From positions 1-64,000 of the forward strand of contig JADJSZ010000022.1 of the NCBI GenBank assembly GCA_016711405.1: a stretch of 64,000 bases of DNA, in the 5' to 3' direction. The notes beneath the pieces were generated by a model. That model did no database searches, was not told where the DNA came from, and saw only the letters and a list, made by a program, of their open reading frames with translations. Of the stretch, positions 1 to 8,240 are shown piece by piece. The number at the start of each line of letters is the position of its first letter. Positions within the stretch are counted from its first letter, which is position 1. The position numbers and the translations under genes are program-made. Source of the stretch: Candidatus Hadersleviella danica. GTDB lineage: Bacteria; Chloroflexota; Anaerolineae; Promineifilales; Promineifilaceae.

Positions 1-559
1 CATCAGCCAAACAAACTACTTTATTTTGTAGTAGGGATGTATAGCAACGGCCGACGATAAGAGAAGTTTAGCAGGAGACCGCTTAGTGAATGCGACACAA
101 TGCTAGAACCTCATTAATACCAGGCAATTCTGTCGCCTTGGTCAATCTGGTATTCATCCTTGGAGAAAATGCGCAAAGCGACGCCGTACGCAATTCCATC
201 ATTCGTTTCAGATAGCTGTCTGCGGGTACTTTGATTCGCTCATCATCTTCTACCGGATTTTGTTGCGTTTCGAAGCGATTCCACGACCCGTCTCACGGTT
301 GAATCGATTCTCTGTACCTAAACTCGACAAATGCATTCGGAAAGCATCAGAAGTAGCCAATAGAAGAACTGCCTTCATCAGGTCAAGAGATACCCAAGTG
401 ATAAAAACACTCCTCACCTTCCTCCAGCTATTGCCTGGGCCAACTTTAAGTCCGTGACGATCTGTAATGTGGCTGATGCTGACCATAAGCCCCGCAAATG
501 TTGAGACTTACTATTAAAGGGTAATTTTCCTGTAAAATAATCTATCACTTCCACATCAA
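1..559. other. gene-poor stretch with possible coding relic
   Basis: No intact gene is visible. On the minus strand, about 300 down to 100, one frame reads as plausible protein (for example NPVEDDERIKVPADSYLKRM), but it has no start and must be joined across a frameshift to a different frame at 250-486. I read this as decayed coding DNA continuing from the remnant at 560-1000. I do not recognise a family. Confidence 0.25.
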
Positions 560-1000
560 TATAAAGCGATAGGGATAAGTACGCCTAAGGAGAGCGATTT
601 CAAGTGCTGAAATATAAACATTCCAACGGTATTCTTCCCTGTTTAGAAATAGGGGACAAACATAGGTAGCATCACCACCCTTGCTGAGTTGACCCAGTTT
701 AGTGCTCCAGTTTGAAAAGCAAATTGTGTTGATATCTTCGTTGTGGTGCTGGTTGTTTTTACGCAGATCAAAATAGGATCGCGATTAATGTTGAGATCAC
801 GGTCTTTCCGTTCGGAACACCATTCGCGATGTACTCTTTTCATCGTACACCGGCCGCTTAAACTGCATGCACAACGGGGCAAAACTCTTAATGCGGGCAT
901 CTGGATGGGCATCAGCAACGTTCAGTCGTTCTTGCTTTGGAAAACGGCTCCAATTGTATACCTGAAAACTGGAACGATAGGAATGCGAGGAAGAACCCAA
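560..1000 (-). pseudogene. decayed gene of unknown family
   Basis: Three minus-strand frames read in succession give protein-like sequence that no single frame carries. About 930-800 gives a segment with DARIKSFAPLCMQFKRPVYD, about 800-770 continues one frame over, and about 765-560 gives KGGDATYVCPLFLNREEYRW. Stops and at least two frame changes lie between them. Unlike the other frameshifted genes in this window, the breaks do not sit in long homopolymers and there are several in under 500 bp, so true decay is likely. The QFKRP and YVCPLF blocks recall a loosely conserved hypothetical family, but I cannot name it. From 1001 to about 1340 there is only low-complexity C-rich sequence and no gene. 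Confidence 0.3.
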
Positions 1001-1352
1001 GTGCTATCCCAACTAGTTCTTCGGGGTAATCTGCATTTATTCGATGTCCTTGTCTTATTGTCATCAATAGTTATCCTTATTGCTTCAGCTTTACCTCTTA
1101 TTAGAATGTGGTTTGTTTGGATAAGTGCAAAATAAGTGATTGGGCTGTATGTGGGGAGAGTTTAACAGGCAAGGAGAAGCGTCAAGGGAGAATCGAGGTT
1201 GTGCCACCTCCCAAACGGCCGTATCTCCCCACCAGCTACCAACCTCCCTACCCACCCCCACTAGAAACTCTGCTATCAAAGTCTATGGAGATAGTGGTGT
1301 CAAAATACACCCCTACACCCATACATCAATAAACAACAACCCAACGGCCGCC

Positions 1353-1668
1353 CTACCGCTTGGCCGTAATGCCAAACGCCTTCCAATGCTCCTGCGGCGT
1401 GGCCAATTTTTATCCGTTTGTTCAGATTAGAATACTTGGCCTTCGCCTCCTTTGTCTTGGCATTCAATTCCTCCGTTTTCGTCTTCAATTGAGCCTTCAA
1501 TTCCTCCTGCTCCGAATTGAGCGTGTCCAACACATCGGCAAAAGCCTCCAAAGCGGCTTTGTCGGCGGCCGTCACACTCACCCCAGTGAGGTCTGACAGC
1601 CGCGTGGCAATCCCACTGGCCATCGTCCGCAGATCAGAAACAAATTGCGAAAAAGTAGTACCTGCCAT
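1353..1668 (-). CDS. small coiled-coil protein, frameshifted near its C-terminus
   Basis: About 104 residues starting MAGTTFSQFVSDLRTM. The ATG at 1668 is preceded by AAGGAG at good spacing, so I prefer it to the ATG six codons upstream. Residues about 40-80 are a Glu/Lys/Leu-rich coiled coil (LNSEQEELKAQLKTKTEELN). After NKRIK the annotated frame runs into unlikely sequence. One base over, the DNA reads LATPQEHWKAFGITAKR followed by a stop at 1353-1355, which is a much better C-terminus. The break is in a run of five T (about 1407-1411 on the plus strand) where four would restore the frame. Small proteins of this kind (Gln/Glu-rich helix, then W-x-x-FGI near the end) are familiar to me from Chloroflexota, with no assigned function. 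Cytosolic; role unknown. Confidence 0.6.
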
Positions 1669-2018
1669 ATCGAACTCCTTATACAAAAAATTTTTAATCC
1701 CGTCAGCCTAAAATTTAGCAAATTAAATCTCCTTTGTCTAGAGGCTTTTTCCCGAGCTTCCCAACAAGAGGAAATCATGTTGTAGGGGCGAGAAAGCGGC
1801 ATAGAACGCCAGCCCAAACCACAAAACATCCTCTCGCCGCTTCCTCGCCCACGGCGCAACAACCACCGTGGGAGAAGAGGCGCGAAACTTTCCCTACAAG
1901 TTCTCCTCAAATCCTTTCCGCGCCTTCTAGTCTCTATGCCACGCCTTGTGCAAAACCCTATTTTCTATCTCATTAAAAACCTTATTGAGCTAGATTCAGA
2001 CCCAATCCATCTTCTTTT
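1669..2018. other. intergenic, nothing recognised
   Basis: No supported gene, RNA or repeat between the small coiled-coil gene and the 21-bp array. Short open frames on both strands are proline- and serine-rich nonsense. Confidence 0.4.
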
Positions 2019-2522
2019 GCTTTAAAAGCAGGTAGATTAATAACAAAATCAGCTTGATTAAATGCCAAAGCAGATAGATTTAATCTAAAAGCAGTTGGCT
2101 TTATGACAAAGGCAGATAGTTTTATGACAAAACAAGATAAGTTTATAACAAAGCACGGTAGATAAATGACAAAACAAGATGAACAAATGACAAGTTTAGA
2201 TAGATAAATAACAAAGCAAGCTGGATAAATGACAAAACCAGAAGGATTTAGATTAAAACTAGATGGATTTAGACCAAAACTAGATGAACTTAGGCTAAAA
2301 CTAGATGAACTTAGACCAAAACTAGATGAACTTAGACTAAAACTAGATGGATTTAGATTAAAAATAGATAGATTTAGACTAAAAGTAGATAGATTTAGAC
2401 TAAAACTAGATGGATTTAGACTAAAACTAGATAGATTCACACCAAATCTAGGTAGATTTGCATTAAATCTAGGTGGATTGAAACAAAATCTAGGTGGATT
2501 GAAACTCAATCCACCTAAAAAA
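2019..2522. repeat. tandem array, 24 units of 21 bp
   Basis: Starting at 2019 the sequence can be cut every 21 bases into 24 units with no slippage, ending at 2522. The consensus in the better-kept half (2250-2438) is AGACTAAAACTAGATGGATTT; earlier units vary to forms such as ATGACAAAACAAGATAAGTTT. Each unit has an A-tract near its start and a T-rich end. Because 21 is a multiple of three, both strands stay open: plus strand 2229-2618 would encode heptads of the type FRLKLDG, minus strand 2572-1982 heptads of the type SFSLNPS. Neither has a convincing Shine-Dalgarno sequence, so I treat this as a DNA repeat and not a gene. 21 bp is two helical turns, so the A-tracts fall on one face and could curve the DNA. 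Confidence 0.9.
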
Positions 2523-2613
2523 AGGCTTTTCGATGAACGATGGGGAGGTTTAAGAGCAGGCTCCCTTCCCATCGGCTCTAGCGGGGGACGCTTCCAAGCA
2601 AGTTATCAAACAA

Positions 2614-2709
2614 TTTGACGCAAGGGCGCAGGGACGCAAGGGGCGCAGAGAAAATTTGCCACAGAAAACTCTCTGCGCTCCCTCGCGTCCTTGCGCCCTT
2701 TGCGTCAAA
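2614..2709. repeat. imperfect inverted repeat of GCGTC-type units
   Basis: The left arm begins TTTGACGCAAGGGCGCAGGG and the right arm is its near reverse complement ending at 2709, giving arms of about 40 bases around a short AT-rich centre. It lies just past the stop of the 5'-nucleotidase gene and could serve as its transcription end. A one-armed relative of the same unit (CTTTGCGTCTTTGCGCCTTG) is at about 17259-17284 and a weaker one near 24423. Such TTTGCGTC/TTTGCGCC strings are common dispersed intergenic repeats in bacteria. Confidence 0.7.
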
Positions 2710-2729
2710 AAAATCCCTCCTTTGCACTT

Positions 2730-4277
2730 TTATCTCTCCAGCCACTCCCCCACGGCCGCATCCACCGTCTCGCTCGGCGAAGAATCCTGCGCCACCAGCC
2801 AATCTATCAACGGTTGCCGCCAATCCACGGCCGTGTTATAGCCAGCGGGGTCCCACTCCGCCAAACGGCCAAAGCCACTGCCCCCCGCATACATAAAATC
2901 ATTCACCAACACCGTGTAGGTCGTGTCATCCTCCAACACCTCGCCCGTTTTATGCAAGAACCAACGGCCGTGAACCTCTCCCAGCCCCCCCACCGCCAAC
3001 TGCTCATTGCTTCGCGTCAACAACGTGACAATTTGCGCCCCCGTTAACTCCACCGACACCAACACATTGTTAAAGGGAAACACCCCCACCACATCCCCAA
3101 ACGTAATTTCCCCTGCGCGAAGGTCTGCCCGAAAGCCGCCCATGTTGGTCAAGGCAATAACGGCCGTGGGCATCGCCCACAACCACGTCTCGGTGATGAG
3201 CGCTTGCTGTTCGGCGCTCCGTTGCTCAAAGCCAGCCTCTGTATAGCCAATCACCACCTCCAATTCCTCATCCGTTTGCGCTTGCCAACGCGCCACCACG
3301 GCCGCCACCGCCTCATTTTCGGTCACGCGGTCGTCGGTGTAATCCGTGCCATAGTCGGCCGACAACAATTCATCCGTGCTGGTGTCAAAAGTCAGGTTCG
3401 CCCCCGCAAAAGTGGCCATGTGCGAACCACCCGCCAGCAAAATAGCCCCATCTTGCTCCTCCGCAAACAGCTCATTGCAATGCCCACCCCCAATGATGGC
3501 CACTGGCAAATCGGGAATCCGCGCCGCCAAGTCGCGCATCTCAAACTCACACAGATGCCCAATCACGATAAACAGTTCCGCCCCCTGCGCTTGGGCTTCG
3601 GGGAGGAACTCGCGCACGGCCGTCTCATAATCAATAAACTCAAAATCCACAATATTGGCGGGGTTCGTCGTCGTGCGCGTCCGCGTCGTCGTCAGACCAA
3701 TAATTCCCACCCGCACCCCATTGCTTTCCACCACCACAAAAGGCTCAATCCCCCATTCGGTGGGCACTTGCCCATCACTTGTGCGCCTTGTGTTCGCGCT
3801 CAGGAAAGGAAAGTTCGCCTCGGTGGCGCGAGCACGCAACGCTTCCAATCCAAAATCAAAGTCGTGGTTGCCAATGGCCGCGGCCGTATATCCCATCTGG
3901 TTCATCACCTCCACCATCCCCTCCCCCTCAAACCATGTCGAGATGGCAGGCCCTGTCCACATGTCCCCGCCACTCAAAAGCAGGTAACTATCCAGCCCCG
4001 GCTCATAGCCAAACTGATTTCGCCACGTCCCCACCAAATTGGCCGCCCCCAAACCCTCCCGCACCCCCTCCATCCAACCATGTTCGTCGTTCGTATACAA
4101 AATTGTCAGCTCCCGCACAGGGTCGTCGGGGTAGATGGGGTCACTCACAACCTCTGTAACAGGAACAGAGACCACCACAGTCGGCGGCGGCACCTCAATT
4201 GTCGCCTCGCGCACCACGTCATCGGCCGTTTCACACGCCAAAAGAACAAATATGAGCAAGAAAATCAGTTTTTTCAT
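2730..4277 (-). CDS. lipoprotein 5'-nucleotidase / 2',3'-cyclic phosphodiesterase family
   Basis: 515 residues. A short signal peptide ends in a lipobox (LLAC, lipidated Cys 15), so the protein is predicted to be tethered outside the membrane. The N-terminal calcineurin-like metallophosphatase domain shows the metal motifs NDEHG (about 63-67), GGDMWTG (103-109) and GNHDFD (136-141), then the histidines of IGHLCEF and GGGHCNE. The C-terminal UshA-type substrate domain shows NMGGFRADL, FPFNN and AGGSGFGRL. Length and order match bifunctional UshA/YfkN-type enzymes that release phosphate from extracellular nucleotides. The exact substrate cannot be read from sequence. It is the last gene of the minus-strand block, separated from hpf by hairpin-rich DNA. 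Confidence 0.9.
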   Translation of the reverse strand: MKKLIFLLIFVLLACETADDVVREATIEVPPPTVVVSVPVTEVVSDPIYPDDPVRELTILYTNDEHGWMEGVREGLGAANLVGTWRNQFGYEPGLDSYLLLSGGDMWTGPAISTWFEGEGMVEVMNQMGYTAAAIGNHDFDFGLEALRARATEANFPFLSANTRRTSDGQVPTEWGIEPFVVVESNGVRVGIIGLTTTRTRTTTNPANIVDFEFIDYETAVREFLPEAQAQGAELFIVIGHLCEFEMRDLAARIPDLPVAIIGGGHCNELFAEEQDGAILLAGGSHMATFAGANLTFDTSTDELLSADYGTDYTDDRVTENEAVAAVVARWQAQTDEELEVVIGYTEAGFEQRSAEQQALITETWLWAMPTAVIALTNMGGFRADLRAGEITFGDVVGVFPFNNVLVSVELTGAQIVTLLTRSNEQLAVGGLGEVHGRWFLHKTGEVLEDDTTYTVLVNDFMYAGGSGFGRLAEWDPAGYNTAVDWRQPLIDWLVAQDSSPSETVDAAVGEWLER

Positions 4278-4366
4278 CAGGTTTATGGGGTTTGTGTAGA
4301 AGTATAGGAGTGTATTGGTATATTTTTAATACACCAATACACCACTCCACCAATCTATCTAAATCA

Positions 4367-4398
4367 AACGGCCGCATCTTTGGTAAGATGCGGCCGTT
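4367..4398 (-). terminator. hairpin downstream of hpf
   Basis: Perfect 14-bp stem (AACGGCCGCATCTT and its complement) with a TGGT loop. It lies about 110 bases past the hpf stop. On the minus strand it is followed by a T-rich stretch (TGATTTAGATAG) and not a clean U-run, so termination is likely but not certain. The stem contains a CGGCCG palindrome in each arm. Confidence 0.6.
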
Positions 4399-4436
4399 CT
4401 ATGCTCCCCACGGTCATCAACGATATTGGTTTATGA

Positions 4437-4500
4437 GTTTATTGGTGTAATCGTGTATTAAAGTACACCCATACACCAATAAACCACTACACCAATAAAC
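4437..4500. repeat. short repeats TACACCAATAAAC, inverted and direct
   Basis: GTTTATTGGTGTA at 4437-4449 is the exact reverse complement of TACACCAATAAAC at 4472-4484, which is repeated at 4488-4500. Similar TACACC-ATA strings flank it at 4330-4350 and near 1305-1335. This is one of the short tandem repeat families that fill intergenic gaps here. Confidence 0.7.
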
Positions 4501-4505
4501 AAACA

Positions 4506-5069
4506 TTACCCTTCGTCTGGCTCCAGCACCCCATAATTGCCATCGCGCCGCTTGTAAACAACGTTAATGGCCGACGCATCGTGGTTAAAAAAGACAAAAA
4601 AGTCATGCCCGAGCAAATCCATCTGGTCAATCGCCTCATCAAGGTGCATCGGCCGCATCGAAAACTTCTTGTGGCGCGTCAACAAGCCTGCTTCTTCATC
4701 CACCACCTCAATTGGCAGGGGTTCGGCGTTGGCAAACTCCTCGCCCATGTTCCCGCCCTTCCGTTGGCGGTCCTTCAGCTTGCCCCGATAACGGCTAATT
4801 TGCCGATACATCTTGTCTACGACAGCATCCACGGCCGCAAAGATATCGCCATGTCGCTCCTCCGCCCGCAGAATCGTCCCATTGCGGTCGCGCACCGTTA
4901 ATTGCGCAATCTGCCGCTCTTCCGAGTTACGCGCATTTTGCTCCACCAAGTCTACCGTCGTCTCCACCAGATGAGGCATGTAACGGTCGAGCCGCCCCGT
5001 CTTTTTCTCCACATAGTTTTGCAACTTGGGAGTCAGGTCAAAGTTATGGACATTAATTGAAAGTGTCAT
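4506..5069 (-). CDS. hpf: ribosome hibernation promoting factor, long form
   Basis: About 187 residues from the ATG preceded by AAAGGAGATAGCG; an upstream ATG at 5141 is in frame but has no ribosome site and adds sequence unlike the family. The N-terminal S30AE domain (about 1-105) starts MTLSINVHNFDL and contains VDLVEQNARN and the AAVDAVVDKMYRQI helix. A basic linker follows, then the C-terminal dimerisation domain (about 125-185) with TRHKKFSMRPM, EAIDQMDLLGHDFFVF and INVVYKRRDGNYGVLEP. The two-domain long form binds the 30S subunit and pairs ribosomes into inactive 100S particles in stationary phase or starvation. Convincing full-length member. Confidence 0.95.
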   Translation of the reverse strand: MTLSINVHNFDLTPKLQNYVEKKTGRLDRYMPHLVETTVDLVEQNARNSEERQIAQLTVRDRNGTILRAEERHGDIFAAVDAVVDKMYRQISRYRGKLKDRQRKGGNMGEEFANAEPLPIEVVDEEAGLLTRHKKFSMRPMHLDEAIDQMDLLGHDFFVFFNHDASAINVVYKRRDGNYGVLEPDEG

Positions 5070-5209
5070 CGCTATCTCCTTTTGAGTTAGGGAAGTCTTA
5101 ATAGTAGTGTAAACGAGCGGCACAACCACTGTTTGTGCCATTCAGAAACTCTTTCACTGACGTTTGTCATTAAAAGATAGAGAGAATAGAGGAAAAAGGT
5201 GGTAATTAG

Positions 5210-5261
5210 AGTAGTAAATAGTGAGTAGTAAGGAGTGGACAACTACTCACTATTTACTACT
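5210..5261. repeat. perfect 20-bp inverted repeat between hpf and comF
   Basis: AGTAGTAAATAGTGAGTAGT (5210-5229) and its exact reverse complement (5242-5261) around a 12-base loop. The arms are built of AGTAGTAA / GTGAGTA units. It may end the tad-comF transcript. The right arm continues as TTACTATTTACTC, so it is a repeat-derived hairpin like those in other gaps. Confidence 0.8.
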
Positions 5262-5339
5262 TACTATTTACTCAAGTAGAGGAAGCCTTAGGTGGCCAAC
5301 CCACCACATACCTCTCTTCTCTCGTCTCTTTTCTCTCTT

Positions 5340-6146
5340 CTACGCCCGTGCCAAACAATAGGCCGCCACCGAAAGCGCACCTGCCCCGAGCAGGGTTTGG
5401 GCGGCCGCTTCCAATGTCGAACCCGTCGTACAAACATCATCTACAAGCAAAATGCGCCGCCCCGCCACGTTTGGTTCGGCCGAAAATGCCCCTTGCACAT
5501 TGTGGAGCCGCTCCTCGGCCGTCAATCTGGCCTGCACTTGCGTCGGCCGTACCCGCCGCAAAGCCTTTTCGGTCATGGGCAAGCCCAATTGCGCCGCCAA
5601 ATGGTGCGCCAACAGCGCCGATTGGTTGTATCCCCGCTCCCGCCTTCGTTCGGCGTGCAACGGAATGGGCAAAACCCAGTCCACAGGCATCGCCCATTGC
5701 GGCCATGCCCGCACCATCAGGTCGGCCAGATGGCTGGCCAGCCCAAATTTCTTGTAATACTTAAATTGGTGGATGGTTTCGGGGAGGGTTGCGCGAAAAC
5801 GCAGGGCGGCGCGAATGTGAAGCGAAAGCGGCCGACGGCGGCAACGGTTGCACACGGCCGTTTCTTCCTGCGGTTGGCCACATTGCGGGCAGATTGGCTC
5901 CTCCACCCACACCAACGCTTGCACACAACTCGCGCAAAGGGCGGCTCCCACGCGCTGGCAACTGGCGCATCGAGGCGGCAACATGATATCAACCACCTGT
6001 TGTGCCCAACGGTTAACTTTGTAAAACACGCTCACATTACTTCGCTGTGGCTGGTATAAAAACGGCCGTAACTCAGCCAAGGAAATGGCGGGGAAAACGG
6101 CCGTGAGAGAATAAAAACTGTGGTTGTTAAAAGCAACGCATGGCAA
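5340..6146 (-). CDS. comF: ComF family protein (amidophosphoribosyltransferase-like)
   Basis: Up to 268 residues. A Cys4-type zinc ribbon is visible (CASC at about 60-63, CASC at 71-74, CPQCG at 86-90, CNRC at 99-102), followed by a phosphoribosyltransferase domain with IPLHAERRRERGYNQS and the PRPP loop RILLVDDVCTTGST near the C-terminus. The first about 50 residues are not typical; the family usually starts just before the first CxxC, so the true start may be the internal Met 55 or a nearby GTG. ComF proteins are required for DNA uptake during natural transformation in several bacteria. Here the gene follows tadC by only 36 bases on the same strand and is likely co-transcribed with the Tad pilus genes. 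Confidence 0.88.
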   Translation of the reverse strand: MPCVAFNNHSFYSLTAVFPAISLAELRPFLYQPQRSNVSVFYKVNRWAQQVVDIMLPPRCASCQRVGAALCASCVQALVWVEEPICPQCGQPQEETAVCNRCRRRPLSLHIRAALRFRATLPETIHQFKYYKKFGLASHLADLMVRAWPQWAMPVDWVLPIPLHAERRRERGYNQSALLAHHLAAQLGLPMTEKALRRVRPTQVQARLTAEERLHNVQGAFSAEPNVAGRRILLVDDVCTTGSTLEAAAQTLLGAGALSVAAYCLARA

Positions 6147-6182
6147 TTTGCCTTGGGTGGCTGGCCACCTAAACCGAATGAC

Positions 6183-7106
6183 CTAATAAAACGTGCGATA
6201 AACGCGGAAGCCAGCGGGGCCGAGAAGCACCACGAACATGGCGGGGAAAATCAAGAAAACCATCGGAAAGAGCATCTTCACAGGCGCTTGTTGTGCCTTC
6301 TCTTCCGCCCGTTGCCGCCGCCGCACCCGCATCTGGTCAGACTGGATGCGCAATACCTTGCCAATACTCACGCCCAACTGGTCGGCCTGAAGCACCGAAG
6401 CGATAAAACTCTGCACGTCGGGCACATCAAGCCGTTCGGTCATATCCCGCAATGATTGGCGGCGTGTTTTCCCGAGTTGGATCTCGTAGACAACACGGCC
6501 GAATTCCCGCGAAAGCGGGTCATCCCACTTTTCGTTCACTTTCGACATGGCTCCGTCAAAAGTCAGCCCTGCATCCACACAAACTGTCATCAAATCCAGT
6601 GCGTCGGGCAACTTCTTAATCACATCATCTTTGCGCCGCCGAATCGCGGAAGTAAGCCATTGGCGGGGCAGAACCCACCCAAAGACGATTCCCCCCAACA
6701 TGTAGCGCAAGCGCGTGCCATCCTCACCCAAATAAAGACCAAGCCCTGCAAAAACAAACATGGCCAGAATGGTAAAGGTGAAGAAGGTGGCGGGGGTCAT
6801 TTTTTTGTCGGCCGTTTCAAGGCTTTTGGCCGTCCGCTCCAACATATCTTGAGGAGCCAAACGAGTTACCAGCCCACTAATCCGTTGGGCAATGGGCACA
6901 AAAATACGGTCAGAGAGAGAGAGCGATAGCTCAATATCTTCAATGGTGGCCAACTCTTCCCGTGCCGCATATTCATTGAGCCGTTTAGAAAGTGCATCCC
7001 CTTCGGAACGGCGGAGAAGCATGATGCTGGCAATGATAATGACCAAGCCGATAAGCACAGCAATGCCAATTATCAACGTCGGATTTATGTTACTGAGAAA
7101 GTCCAT
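6183..7106 (-). CDS. tadC: Tad pilus inner-membrane platform protein TadC
   Basis: 307 residues. An N-terminal membrane segment (about 10-31) is followed by a cytosolic stretch, two adjacent membrane segments (about 105-150), a type II secretion F domain (about 165-290, with PDALDLMTVCVDAGLTFDGAM and EIQLGKTRRQSLRDM) and a last membrane segment (about 278-300). TadB and TadC form the membrane platform that the TadA motor acts on during pilin assembly. The gene follows tadB by 54 bases. Confidence 0.92.
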   Translation of the reverse strand: MDFLSNINPTLIIGIAVLIGLVIIIASIMLLRRSEGDALSKRLNEYAAREELATIEDIELSLSLSDRIFVPIAQRISGLVTRLAPQDMLERTAKSLETADKKMTPATFFTFTILAMFVFAGLGLYLGEDGTRLRYMLGGIVFGWVLPRQWLTSAIRRRKDDVIKKLPDALDLMTVCVDAGLTFDGAMSKVNEKWDDPLSREFGRVVYEIQLGKTRRQSLRDMTERLDVPDVQSFIASVLQADQLGVSIGKVLRIQSDQMRVRRRQRAEEKAQQAPVKMLFPMVFLIFPAMFVVLLGPAGFRVYRTFY

Positions 7107-7160
7107 AGTTCCTCTAATTGTGTTGTGCTAGAGCAAATTCCAGATACAAGGGTTGAGACG

Positions 7161-8168
7161 TTAAATTTCGATATCAACGATGCGTTGAATGGCATAGCCA
7201 CCTGCGGCAATCATAATGCCAGCGACAGCGATGACAGCCCAGCCACAAGGAATAACATCGGGCCACAGGTAGGGATAATCGTTGACGAAAATCTCCATGA
7301 TGTATTCCCGGTTAATCATGTAAAGGGCAATGCCTAAGGCGATGGGGAGTAGGGTGATAATCCAGCCCGAAGCGCGACCTTGAGAAGTGAGGGTGCGAAT
7401 CTCGCCCTTAATACGAACACGTTCCCGAATGGTGAAGCTGATCGTATCCAAAATTTCGGTTAAGTTACCACCGACTTCAATTTGGACATTGATGGCGGTA
7501 ATAACCATGTCGTAGTCTTCACTGGGGACACGGCGCAAGGAGTTGGCTAAGGCGGCTTCCATACCGATACCTAACCGTATTTCTTGCAAAATGCGTTCAA
7601 ATTCCCGCGAAACGGGTGGCGGCAGTTCGGTGGCGATGGCTTCCATGCCTTGCAAAACGCTAAAACCAGAGCGAAGGGAGTTGACCCACAGGTTGAGGGT
7701 GTCGCTCAGTTGTTCGTCGAAGGTGCGGATGCGTTTTTTGGCGGAAGCATTGACGTAGTAGCGGGGGATTTGCAAACCGATGATGCCCCCGATGAGGGCA
7801 AAAATAAGGCTTTGGCCAAAGAATAAAAAGGCTACCAAACCCAATCCGAAAGAGGATAAGAGCAAGGCTCCGATGTATTCAACCACCCGCAATTTGATGT
7901 CGGCACGAGCTAGGTTGCGCTTGATTTTATCGAAGGCATTGATGTTGCGCGAGGTAATCGCTTTGTCGAGGCGGTCAACGGCTTCGCGGCGATTACTGGA
8001 GGTGCTTTCTTCGACGACTTGGTCATCCCATTGGGTCGTGAACTGTTCGAGGCGCTCGTTGACATTGACATTACGGCCGCCGCCGCCACTGAGTAAGGCG
8101 ATGGCGGCACCAAGCACCAATAGCCCACCAAAAGCACCGACAATTATCAATAACGTTGTGGTATCCAA
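7161..8168 (-). CDS. tadB: Tad pilus inner-membrane platform protein TadB
   Basis: 335 residues. It has an N-terminal membrane anchor (about 6-26), a central hydrophobic pair (about 100-135), a type II secretion F domain (about 165-290, with LRSGFSVLQGMEAIATELP and EVGGNLTEILDTISFTIRER) and two C-terminal membrane segments. Partner of TadC; the second F-domain subunit next to a TadA ATPase identifies the pair as Tad rather than type IV pilus PilC. It sits between tadA (72-base gap) and tadC. Confidence 0.92.
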   Translation of the reverse strand: MDTTTLLIIVGAFGGLLVLGAAIALLSGGGGRNVNVNERLEQFTTQWDDQVVEESTSSNRREAVDRLDKAITSRNINAFDKIKRNLARADIKLRVVEYIGALLLSSFGLGLVAFLFFGQSLIFALIGGIIGLQIPRYYVNASAKKRIRTFDEQLSDTLNLWVNSLRSGFSVLQGMEAIATELPPPVSREFERILQEIRLGIGMEAALANSLRRVPSEDYDMVITAINVQIEVGGNLTEILDTISFTIRERVRIKGEIRTLTSQGRASGWIITLLPIALGIALYMINREYIMEIFVNDYPYLWPDVIPCGWAVIAVAGIMIAAGGYAIQRIVDIEI

Positions 8169-8240
8169 GTTCAGTCTCCTCAGGCAGTTTGGGGAAGGGG
8201 TGGTTGACCAATTACTCCTTTGCGTGGCCGAGCGGGCGAA

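Noticed and set aside
743..1135. 130-residue plus-strand frame near the window start
   Set aside because: No ribosome site and implausible composition; the opposite strand reads better as a decayed gene.
2019..2522. CRISPR array
   Set aside because: Units are directly adjacent with no spacers of unrelated sequence, and no cas gene is nearby.
2229..2618. Heptad-repeat protein on the plus strand, and a longer one on the minus strand (1982-2572), across the 21-bp array
   Set aside because: Both strands are open only because the unit is 21 bp; no Shine-Dalgarno sequence and no non-repeat domain. Kept as a possibility in the findings, not as a gene.
3204..4307. 367-residue open frame on the plus strand
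   Set aside because: Antisense shadow of the 5'-nucleotidase gene; His/Pro/Arg-rich composition and no domain.
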